From positions 21,147 to 85,146 of the forward strand of contig JAAEMK010001124.1 in the NCBI GenBank assembly GCA_024225635.1: DNA of 64,000 bases. Direction: 5' to 3'. Position numbers and translations under genes: made by a program. Below the pieces are notes generated by a model that did not search any database, was not told the DNA's origin, and saw only the letters and a list, made by a program, of their open reading frames with translations. Positions within the stretch are counted from its first letter, which is position 1, and every line of letters begins with the position of its first letter. This document shows, piece after piece, positions 25,777 through 32,842 of the stretch. The DNA is from Desulfobacteraceae bacterium. GTDB lineage: Bacteria; Desulfobacterota; Desulfobacteria; Desulfobacterales; Desulfobacteraceae.

Positions 25777-26268
25777 CTAAGACGATTGATTTTCCTGTTT
25801 TTCCCTGACAATGATCTGGTTGCCCGTAACGGCATGGACAACAATGGGCGTATCTTTATGGATATATTCTCCCCGGGTGACCACATCCACCCGTTTTTCC
25901 TCGATAATGGCAATCCCCGCAGGCCTGAGATCGGTCTTGGACACCCCGGTTTTGCCCACATAGGACTCAAGCCCTGGACTCTGGGACACGATCCCCTCCT
26001 CACTTGAAAGGGTGGTGCGCAGGGTGACCGGTGATTTGGCAAGCAGCCGCAATCCCACATAGACGAGCACGGGAATGATAACCATGTCGGCCATGACAAA
26101 GGCCATGCCCACCCCGGGTGAAAATCCCGTAAAAACGGTGTAGAGGGAATAGCCGAACACCAGGGCCGCCATGATGGAGAGAATGCCCCCCGAGGGGATG
26201 ATGATTTCGGCGATGATGATGCCCACCCCCACGATCTGAAGAATCACCGGATATGTCAATCCTCTCAT
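25777..26268 (-). CDS. Short NfeD-like membrane protein
   Basis: The 163-residue protein has about three membrane segments in its first 85 residues, then the soluble OB-fold NfeD C-terminal domain (LSSEEGIVSQSPGLESYVGKTGVSKTDLRPAGIAIIEEKRVDVVTRGEYI). Its ATG overlaps the stop of the long NfeD gene by 4 bp. In other bacteria such a protein interacts with FloA, encoded next. Its 3' end leaves about 38 bp before floA. Confidence 0.85.
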   Translation of the reverse strand: MRGLTYPVILQIVGVGIIIAEIIIPSGGILSIMAALVFGYSLYTVFTGFSPGVGMAFVMADMVIIPVLVYVGLRLLAKSPVTLRTTLSSEEGIVSQSPGLESYVGKTGVSKTDLRPAGIAIIEEKRVDVVTRGEYIHKDTPIVVHAVTGNQIIVREKQENQSS

Positions 26269-27770
26269 TTCTCCTCCTCCTCTGCCAGGACGATCATGCG
26301 GTTACCCTCGATCCGGGCCACACGAATCCTTGTTCCCTTTTCGATAAACTCCCCCTGGGAAACGGCGTCAAACAGCTCTCCATTGATCTCCACCTTGCCC
26401 GACGGCCGGAGAAAAGTGACGGCGAGCCCCCTGTCTCCGGGGCTTGCCTTCCTTATCTCCATGGAGTCCGCATGGGAATCCTTGAGGGTGGAGCTGAGGT
26501 AGGGACCGTCAACCACCACGGAGAGCCTGGGAAGAAGGTACCGGATGGTGGCAAGGGCTAAAACCAGCCCGGCCACGGAGGCTCCCAGCACCTGGATCAG
26601 GTTTTTCATCAGCAGTTTTCCCTGCCAGGGCAGGGAGGGATCGGGAACTACGAAATCCTGGAGGGCCAGGACCAGGCCCGCACCCATGAGAATCAGTCCG
26701 GCAATGCCGGAGATGCCGAAGCCGGGCAGGACGAATATCTCCACACCGAACAGGATCATGCCCGCGACAACCAGCAGAAATTCGGTGTAATCGGCAAGCC
26801 CCACAAGGTACTGGCCGGCAAAAACAAGGCCCAGGCAAATGATCCCCACAAGACCGGGCACACCGAAACCCGGTGATTTTATCTCGGTGTAAAGGGCGCC
26901 AAGGCCGATCATCATCAGGATGGGAGAGATCTTTGTGATGAACCGGACAAAGGCCTCGGACCAGTTTTCCTCTATGGGAATGATCTCGTAATTTACGATT
27001 TCCATCTTCTCAAGCATCTCTTCCACCGAGTCGACGGTCATGCTGGAAAAGCCGAGTTCCTTGGCTTCCAGGGCATCCATGGTCAAAAGCTCCCCTTTAT
27101 CCACGATGGTCTTTTTTGCCGTGATCGCCTGCTTTTGCTGGTCGGTGAGATCGTCATACTCACGGGAATCCATGTACCGGGTTTCTCCGTCAATGGTGAC
27201 ACGGTACACGGCCATGCGATCGGTAACCATGGCCTCGGCAAGGACCTCGGGATAGTTGTTTCGCTTGGCAAGGGACCTGAATTTCGCCCTGAGGGGAGAC
27301 TGGAACTTTTCCCCCATCATCTTCGGCCCTTCACTGGAGTACATGATGGGCGCGCAGTCGCCGATGGTGGTATGGTGCTTCATGACCAGCCGGTTGCAGG
27401 CAAGGGAGATGAGGGCGCCCGCCGATATGGCCTTGTCGCTGACAAAGGCGACGGTCTTTCCCTTGGGGGTGTTGAGGATCACATCCACGATCTGGAGGGC
27501 GGAATCCACCCGTCCGCCAAAGGTGTCCATCTTGAGGATAAACAGGGAAGAAGGGTCCTGGTCCGTGGACAACGCCCGATTGAGATAGGCGGCCATTCCA
27601 GGCTCCACGGGTCCCTCGACCTTGATCTCATACACTTTGATCCTTGTATTATCGCCTGTTGCGTGTCCCTGAACGGGCAGAAAAACGAGAAAAAGAACGA
27701 TCAATGCCAATCCCGTTGACCAGAGGCGATTCAAACAAGTCACCACGATCTCTTTTCCTGGAGGTTTCAT
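26265..27770 (-). CDS. Long NfeD: membrane-bound ClpP-class serine protease
   Basis: The 501-residue protein combines a signal segment (LALIVLFLVFLPVQGHA), an extracytoplasmic ClpP/Crotonase-like protease domain at about residues 45-255, four or five membrane helices and a C-terminal NfeD OB domain. The stretch FVSDKAISAGALISLACN contains the likely nucleophile Ser-Ala-Gly. Such proteases cleave stomatin-like partners. It starts the NfeD-NfeD-FloA operon. A GTG at 27746 with AGGAAAAGA upstream is an alternative start with a cleaner signal peptide. Confidence 0.88.
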   Translation of the reverse strand: MKPPGKEIVVTCLNRLWSTGLALIVLFLVFLPVQGHATGDNTRIKVYEIKVEGPVEPGMAAYLNRALSTDQDPSSLFILKMDTFGGRVDSALQIVDVILNTPKGKTVAFVSDKAISAGALISLACNRLVMKHHTTIGDCAPIMYSSEGPKMMGEKFQSPLRAKFRSLAKRNNYPEVLAEAMVTDRMAVYRVTIDGETRYMDSREYDDLTDQQKQAITAKKTIVDKGELLTMDALEAKELGFSSMTVDSVEEMLEKMEIVNYEIIPIEENWSEAFVRFITKISPILMMIGLGALYTEIKSPGFGVPGLVGIICLGLVFAGQYLVGLADYTEFLLVVAGMILFGVEIFVLPGFGISGIAGLILMGAGLVLALQDFVVPDPSLPWQGKLLMKNLIQVLGASVAGLVLALATIRYLLPRLSVVVDGPYLSSTLKDSHADSMEIRKASPGDRGLAVTFLRPSGKVEINGELFDAVSQGEFIEKGTRIRVARIEGNRMIVLAEEEEK

Positions 27771-27859
27771 ACCTTAGAATAGTACCAGAGGCGAACACGG
27801 TGTCAAGATAATAGTTCGCCTGTCGCAACAATAGCGAAAGCATCGGGGTCACGACAACC

Positions 27860-28040
27860 GGGGTCAGGCTTAGCTTATTGCAACAACCCCAATCAAACAA
27901 AATAACAGCCAATAAGCTAAGCCTGACCCCATCGAGGCGAGCGAAGCAAATTCAGCCTACGACAGCCGGGGCCGGGCTTAGCTTATTGACTACGTTACAC
28001 GCAGAATCATAAATTCACACAATAAGCTAAGCCCGACCCC
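27860..28040. repeat. Double REPIN-like element, copy A (downstream of the PAQR gene)
   Basis: Two inverted pairs are seen. The first has GGGGTCAGGCTTAGCTTATT(G) at 27860-27880 against its reverse complement at 27910-27930. The second has GGGGCCGGGCTTAGCTTATT(G) at 27968-27988 against CAATAAGCTAAGCCCGACCC(C) at 28020-28040. The pairs are joined by a segment containing GAGGCGAGCGAAGCAAATTC. The layout is repeated almost exactly at 28798-29019. Confidence 0.92.
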
Positions 28041-28070
28041 GATTTAATCACGATTTATGCCCCGAATTAA

Positions 28071-28718
28071 TCACATATAGGGAAGATAGCGAAACACGAC
28101 CCAGAAGTGGCAGAAGCTTCCAGCCATGACAAAAAAGTGCCAGATGCCGTGAAACCCCACGACCTCGGGCCATGGGTCCGGCCGTTTCAACCCGTAGATC
28201 ACGGCACCCACGCTGTAGAACAGCCCCCCTGCCCCAAGCCAGGCCATGCACCCGGTGGGAAGGATCGTAACCAGGGGATAGACGGCCACCAGGCAGAGCC
28301 AGCCCATGACAAGGTAGATAAAGGTGGACACCCACCTGGGAACGTTCATGAAAAAGAGCTTGAGCACAATTCCGGCAAGGGCCATGCCCCAGACCGTGCC
28401 AAAGAGACTCCAGCCCCAGGGGCCCCTCAAGGGAACCAGGCAAAGGGGAGTGTAGGTCCCGGCAATGAGCATGAAAATCATGATATGGTCCAGGCGGCGC
28501 ATCCGGAGAAGCCCTTTGGGTGAGAGGCGCAAACCGTGGTAAAGGGAGCTCGAGGTGTACATCATCACAAGGGCGGACCCAAAGATGGAAAAGGATACGA
28601 TATGCCACACCCCGGCCTTCAGGGCGGCAACCACGATGAGCAGGGTAAGGCCTGCCACCGAGGCGATGGCGCCAGCCATGTGGGAGATTGCATTGACGGG
28701 TTCTCTTGGCTTAAACAT
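28071..28718 (-). CDS. PAQR / hemolysin III family membrane protein
   Basis: The 215-residue protein has seven predicted membrane helices. Conserved metal-site regions are present: SSLYHGLRL, RRLDHIMIFMLIAGTYTPLC, and the C-terminal GFHGIWHFFVMAGSFCHFW with two His. Bacterial members are proposed membrane hydrolases (ceramidase-like superfamily); haemolysis is a historic name. The gene stands alone, framed on both sides by double REPIN-like elements within about 80 bp of its ends. Confidence 0.93.
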   Translation of the reverse strand: MFKPREPVNAISHMAGAIASVAGLTLLIVVAALKAGVWHIVSFSIFGSALVMMYTSSSLYHGLRLSPKGLLRMRRLDHIMIFMLIAGTYTPLCLVPLRGPWGWSLFGTVWGMALAGIVLKLFFMNVPRWVSTFIYLVMGWLCLVAVYPLVTILPTGCMAWLGAGGLFYSVGAVIYGLKRPDPWPEVVGFHGIWHFFVMAGSFCHFWVVFRYLPYM

Positions 28719-28797
28719 ATTGCCACTATAGCGCCATCGCCAATTTTTAAAAGAGTAAAACCGCTATTTTACATTTCTTTTACGATCCGCGACAGCC

Positions 28798-29019
28798 GGG
28801 GTCGGGCTTAGCTTATTGCAACAACCCCGACCAAACAAAATAACAGCCAATAAGCTAAGCCTGACCCCTTCGAGGCAAGCGAAGCAAATTCAGCTCACAC
28901 CTCGCCCCCATCGAGGCGAACGAAGCAATTTCAGCCTACGACAGCCGGGGTCGGGCTTAGCTTATTGACTACGTTATACGCAGAATCAGATAATCACGCA
29001 ATAAGCTAAGCCCGACCCC
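28798..29019. repeat. Double REPIN-like element, copy B (upstream of the PAQR gene)
   Basis: The first pair has GGGGTCGGGCTTAGCTTATT(G) at 28798-28818 against CAATAAGCTAAGCCTGACCC(C) at 28848-28868. The second pair is at 28947-28967 and 28999-29019. The loop of the first pair and the loop of the second (ACTACGTTATACGCAGAATCA) are near-identical to those of copy A. The linker is longer by a partial duplication of the CATCGAGGCGA segment. Direct orientation with copy A places the PAQR gene between two homologous blocks. Confidence 0.92.
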
Positions 29020-29028
29020 GATTGAATA

Positions 29029-30585
29029 TTACGGTGCGACAAACATGGCATGGTTGGAAGTGAAAAACGGAGGATCCCGCCGCAAAACAGGCGCAATGGC
29101 CGGATGCTTCTTAAAACGCTTTTCAAGAAAAATCCGCACCTTTTTCCGGTCCCAGCCATGGGGATGCTTGAAACTGAGATAAAGGGAAAGATCGCCCCCG
29201 TAGAAGTGATCCGTCTCAAGAATGGCCGCATCCTCACTGAATCGCGGAAGGTTAAAAATAGCCGTGTTAAGGAAACCGATCCTGTCGCTGTGTTCCGCCA
29301 CATATGACAGGGTCTTCTCCGCCCCAGCCTCAGTCTCGAAACTGGTTCCGAACAGGAGGTAGACATAGGTGGCGATGTTGGCCTGCTTCAGGGCGGACAG
29401 CACCTGGGTCGCCGTATCAAGGTCAGTTCCCTTGTTCATCCTGTCCAGCACCTTTTGATCTCCGGACTCAAGTCCCAGCTTGAGCATGCGGCACCCGGAC
29501 CGGTACAAAGCACGACAGAAATCAGGATCGGTCAGGTCCCTGGTGAACCTGACAAAGCCGTACCAGGTAAACGGCAGTTCCTGTTTTGCCAGGGTCCTCA
29601 GGAACGAGGGGCTCAGGGCATCGTCCAGGAAATGGACATGGTCGGGCCGGTACCGGTCATACAGGTCCGTAAGATCCGTCAGGAGATCCCGGTTCTTTTC
29701 CGGCCGGTAGCGCCCTCCTTCGGCCTTTTCAGGGCAGAACCGGCACTTGCTCCAGTAGCAGCCCGTGGCTGTCCGGAACGGCAGGATACGCCCCGGCGCA
29801 AGGTAGCCCTCCCAGTCGCAGAAATCGAAATCCGGACGAAACCGCTCCCCTTCAACGGCATGGGAGCCTGAAAGTTCGAGCACCTTGCCCTCCCCGTTGC
29901 CTTTGACCATGAGATCCACAAGCCCCTTGAAGGGATCATTCCACAGGGGACTGCTCATCCATGAGGAGACAAGGCCGCCGCCCATGATGATCCGGGTGCC
30001 GGGGAACCGTGACCGTATCCATCCCACAAGGGCAAAGGCGGTGAGGGCCTGGCTCAGGAAGCACAGGGAGATCCCGATGGAGGAAGGGGCGGACGCCTCG
30101 ATCCTCGGGGCGAGACGCTCTTCAAAATAGGGAAAGAACGGATTGTCCCCAAAGGTTTCGGCCGCAGTCACAAGGTCCCGGCTCTTCACCGGGGAAAGCG
30201 ATGAGTCCCCGTAATCGGCAAGGGTCAGCCGGAACCTGGCATCAAGGGTGGATGCGATCACCCGGTTGACGTCCATCACCCGCTGGCGGTAACGGTCCCT
30301 GTTGTTGTATAGTTCAGGGCGCCTCAGGTCAGAGAGGTTCCGGTCATAGTGGGCCACGGCCCTTTGGGTCCATTTGTCCGCGGGGTGATTGCCGGATCGG
30401 GCCAGCCATAGCTGTGCCTCCAGGTTGGCATCGATCACGGTGCAGTCAATGTTATGCCGTTTGAGCGCACCCGCAAGAAGGGCCACGCCGGCCGGGGGTT
30501 CGCACGCTTTTCCACAGGGGGGATAAATCAGAATCAAATTACGGTTTTCCAGTGCCAGGGGCGGATCATAGGGTGTTGCTGTCAA
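29029..30585 (-). CDS. B12-binding-type radical SAM protein, unknown substrate
   Basis: The protein of about 518 residues has an N-terminal cobalamin-binding-like region (LILIYPPCGKACEPPAGVALLAGALKRHNIDCTVIDAN), then a radical SAM domain with the cluster motif TGCYWSKCRFCPEK, spaced Cys-x4-Cys-x2-Cys rather than the usual x3-x2. Downstream are HFLDDALSP and LKLGLESGDQKVLDRMNKGTD, typical of the MiaB-like barrel. No ATG is near the expected start; a TTG at 30585 with GGAAGAA upstream fits, placing the first 20 bp inside the end of the kinase gene. Residues read upstream of this are kinase shadow frame. Confidence 0.8.
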   Translation of the reverse strand: MTATPYDPPLALENRNLILIYPPCGKACEPPAGVALLAGALKRHNIDCTVIDANLEAQLWLARSGNHPADKWTQRAVAHYDRNLSDLRRPELYNNRDRYRQRVMDVNRVIASTLDARFRLTLADYGDSSLSPVKSRDLVTAAETFGDNPFFPYFEERLAPRIEASAPSSIGISLCFLSQALTAFALVGWIRSRFPGTRIIMGGGLVSSWMSSPLWNDPFKGLVDLMVKGNGEGKVLELSGSHAVEGERFRPDFDFCDWEGYLAPGRILPFRTATGCYWSKCRFCPEKAEGGRYRPEKNRDLLTDLTDLYDRYRPDHVHFLDDALSPSFLRTLAKQELPFTWYGFVRFTRDLTDPDFCRALYRSGCRMLKLGLESGDQKVLDRMNKGTDLDTATQVLSALKQANIATYVYLLFGTSFETEAGAEKTLSYVAEHSDRIGFLNTAIFNLPRFSEDAAILETDHFYGGDLSLYLSFKHPHGWDRKKVRIFLEKRFKKHPAIAPVLRRDPPFFTSNHAMFVAP

Positions 30586-32416
30586 GCTGCGCAGTTCTTC
30601 CCAGTGGAAGGCGGATGATGAACCTGGCCCCCTTCCCTGGAGATGACTCCACCGCAAGGCTTCCCCCGTGGTTTTCGGTGATGATGAAGTAGGAGACAGA
30701 CAGGCCGAGCCCTGTGCCGACCCCGACGGGCTTGGTGGTGAAAAAGGGTTCGAACACCCGTTTCCGGATCGACTCATCCATGCCCGGGCCGTTGTCTTCG
30801 ATCTCGATGATCCCGGTCCCCCGGGCCTTACGGATACGCAGGACAAAGCAGGGTTTTTTGCCCTCATCCCTGTTTTCACCCATGGCCTGGGCGCCGTTTT
30901 TCAGGATATTGAGGATCACCTGCTGGATCTTGGTAAGATCGCAGGGGATATTCACCATGTCGCTGCTATACTCCTTTTCAATGATGATACTCTTGAAATC
31001 ATACTTTTTCTTCAGATCGTAATCATTGGCCGCAAGCTCCAGGGTATCATCGACAACGGCCCGAAGATCGGATGCCACAAACCCGGAATTGCTCTTTCTG
31101 CTGAAGGAGAGCATGTTTTCGACGATCCGGGCGGCGCGGGACCCTGCCTGGCGAACCGAACTCAAAAGCTCGAACACGCCCCGGCTGGTCATATACCCCT
31201 TGATTGCCGGCATGGTGATGCCCCACTCCTGGGCCGCCTTGATGTTTGCGGGCATGGTCTCCACCGAGAGCCTGTTTTCGATGACCTGGGAGTTCTGGAG
31301 CATTCCGGCCAAGGGATTGTTAATCTCGTGGGCCATGCCGGCGGCAAGCCCGCCCACGGAGAGCATCTTCTCGGTCTGGATCATCATCTCCTCAAGGCGC
31401 ACCCGGTCGGAAACATCATCGATGCGGACGACCGCGCCCTGCTGGGCTTCGGAGGTGAGGGGAGCCACGGCAATGGAAACGTAGCTTACCCCGGATTCGC
31501 TGTTCACCTGAAACTTGGGATCCTTTTCCAGTGTTCCCCCGGAAAGGGCCCGGCCTATCATATCACCCTTGTTCCCAAGCCATGGTAACATCTCGGAAAA
31601 ATGTTTCCCCAGGGCATCGTCAAAGGATTTTTCAGCCATGTCCTGGGCCCGCTTGTTCCAGTGGGTGACCCTGCCCTCGGCATCCACCCCCACCAGGATG
31701 GAATCGATGGAATTGAACAGGTCGGAGATGTAATTTTTGGCGCTGTTGAGACTGCGTTCCCGGGTCTGAAGGGTGTCGGCCATGTTTTCAAACCGGTCCA
31801 CGATATGGGAGAACTCCTTCTGCCTCACCTGGGTCAGTTTGTAGGAGTAATCACCGGCCGCAATTTTATCGAGCCCCTGGATGAGATTATCAAAGGGGTT
31901 CTTGAGAAAGATCCGCAACAGAAATCCCGTTACAAAGACAACAATGACGATCAGGATGACACCGGTCACCGCATAGGAGGAGATGAGGCGCTCCAGCCGC
32001 CTTTGATAATATTTTTTGGTGAGTCCCAGCTTGATGTGGGCGATCACCTCTCCCTGGTGGAGCACATTCCCTTCCCGTACGATGGTGTTGAGGTCGCCGG
32101 GCTCTATTTTACGGATGATGATCTCCCGGCTCACCCCCTCGGTGATCAGGAGTTCAGCAACGGGGTCCGACAGGAAATAGGCCCCGGCGATCTTCTCCAG
32201 GGCCTCCCTGTCAAAGTTCCATATGGGCAGTTCAACGCTCTTCTGAAGATTGCTTAGAAGCTCGTCCGCCTTTTCCCCAAGCTCTTTCTTTTCGTTGTGG
32301 CTGATGACAAGGCAGTGGGTGAAAACAGTGGCGGCAATCACCCCCACCAGGACCAGCACGAGGCTGACGCTCAGATTTCTAGAAATAGATATTGCCGACC
32401 CCAATTGTTTATTCAA
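30566..32416 (-). CDS. Sensor histidine kinase (HAMP-PAS-HisKA-HATPase)
   Basis: The 616-residue inner-membrane kinase has a membrane helix at about residues 16-38, a periplasmic sensor of about 110 residues, a second helix at about 147-170, HAMP to about 220, PAS at about 225-340, HisKA with His363 in MAHEINNPLAG, and an HATPase domain with N, G1 and G2 boxes (ILKNGAQAM, IEDNGPGMDE, GTGLGLSVSYF). No response regulator is adjacent, so it is an orphan kinase. The last 20 bp overlap the radical SAM gene. Confidence 0.93.
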   Translation of the reverse strand: MNKQLGSAISISRNLSVSLVLVLVGVIAATVFTHCLVISHNEKKELGEKADELLSNLQKSVELPIWNFDREALEKIAGAYFLSDPVAELLITEGVSREIIIRKIEPGDLNTIVREGNVLHQGEVIAHIKLGLTKKYYQRRLERLISSYAVTGVILIVIVVFVTGFLLRIFLKNPFDNLIQGLDKIAAGDYSYKLTQVRQKEFSHIVDRFENMADTLQTRERSLNSAKNYISDLFNSIDSILVGVDAEGRVTHWNKRAQDMAEKSFDDALGKHFSEMLPWLGNKGDMIGRALSGGTLEKDPKFQVNSESGVSYVSIAVAPLTSEAQQGAVVRIDDVSDRVRLEEMMIQTEKMLSVGGLAAGMAHEINNPLAGMLQNSQVIENRLSVETMPANIKAAQEWGITMPAIKGYMTSRGVFELLSSVRQAGSRAARIVENMLSFSRKSNSGFVASDLRAVVDDTLELAANDYDLKKKYDFKSIIIEKEYSSDMVNIPCDLTKIQQVILNILKNGAQAMGENRDEGKKPCFVLRIRKARGTGIIEIEDNGPGMDESIRKRVFEPFFTTKPVGVGTGLGLSVSYFIITENHGGSLAVESSPGKGARFIIRLPLGRTAQLDSNTL

Positions 32417-32528
32417 CGTTTCTACCCTTTGTTTGTCACGGGGTTTTTCAATTTGATTCTTGAGCTCCCAGGAACTGTTTCGCTATTATTGGTAACTTTT
32501 CGTTCCCATGTCAAGGACTAATCACACC

Positions 32529-32560
32529 GGCTTTTGTTTCTACAAAAAGAAACAAAAGCC
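32529..32560. repeat. Perfect 13-bp inverted repeat next to the trp promoter
   Basis: GGCTTTTGTTTCT at 32529-32541 and AGAAACAAAAGCC at 32548-32560 flank a 6-nt loop and end directly before the trp -35 box. It has no T run on either side suited to a terminator for a known gene, so an operator for the trp promoter or the divergent kinase gene is the main alternative. Confidence 0.55.
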
Positions 32561-32588
32561 TTGACACCCCTGTTTTTTTGGGTATACT
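32561..32588 (+). promoter_or_regulatory. Sigma70 promoter of the trp operon
   Basis: TTGACA at 32561-32566, a 16-bp spacer and TATACT at 32583-32588 form a near-consensus promoter. Initiation would fall near 32595, about 40 nt before the leader peptide start. Confidence 0.8.
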
Positions 32589-32635
32589 CTGCATTTAATT
32601 ATACACAAACCCCCTTTACCTTGAGGAAAACAGCC

Positions 32636-32722
32636 TTGAATACCAACGATCATCACACAGCCCCAGGAAACCGCTACTGGTGGTGGCATACCTTTACTTT
32701 CGGCATGCCGTGGGCTGGATAG
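32636..32722 (+). CDS. trpL: trp operon leader peptide
   Basis: A 28-codon reading frame starts at TTG 32636 with GAGGAAAA 5 nt upstream and encodes a peptide containing RYWWWHTFTFGMPWAG. Three Trp codons in a row lie at 32678-32686 and a fourth at 32711. Such peptides sense charged tRNA-Trp. The segment GTGGCAT (32683-32689), under the Trp codons, can pair with ATGCCGT (32705-32711). TGCCGTGG (32706-32713) can instead pair with CCGCGGCA (32756-32763) in the terminator stem. This is the classical 1:2 versus 2:3 switch. Expression of the peptide is inferred. Confidence 0.85.
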   Translation: MNTNDHHTAPGNRYWWWHTFTFGMPWAG

Positions 32723-32753
32723 CCATCGTTATTTAAGGATAAAAATAATAATA

Positions 32754-32790
32754 GACCGCGGCAGCCAGGGGCTTCGCGGTCTTTTTTTTT
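32754..32790 (+). terminator. trp attenuator (leader terminator)
   Basis: GACCGCG at 32754-32760 pairs with CGCGGTC at 32775-32781, with an inner AGCC/GGCT extension, followed by a run of T to 32790. It lies 32 bp after the leader stop and 52 bp before trpE. When the ribosome stalls at the Trp codons, 32756-32763 can be captured by 32706-32713 and the terminator cannot form. Confidence 0.9.
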
Positions 32791-32842
32791 GCCGCGGCAG
32801 GTTCCCCGGGCTGATCAACCAACCGATAGAGGAACGAGACCA

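Noticed and set aside
30586-30879. N-terminal extension of the radical SAM protein
   Set aside because: These codons lie wholly inside the histidine kinase ATPase domain in another frame and give Ser/Arg-rich sequence without homology.
32789-32842. Longer TrpE start from TTG
   Set aside because: It begins in the attenuator T run, lacks a ribosome site, and the ATG at 32843 has one.
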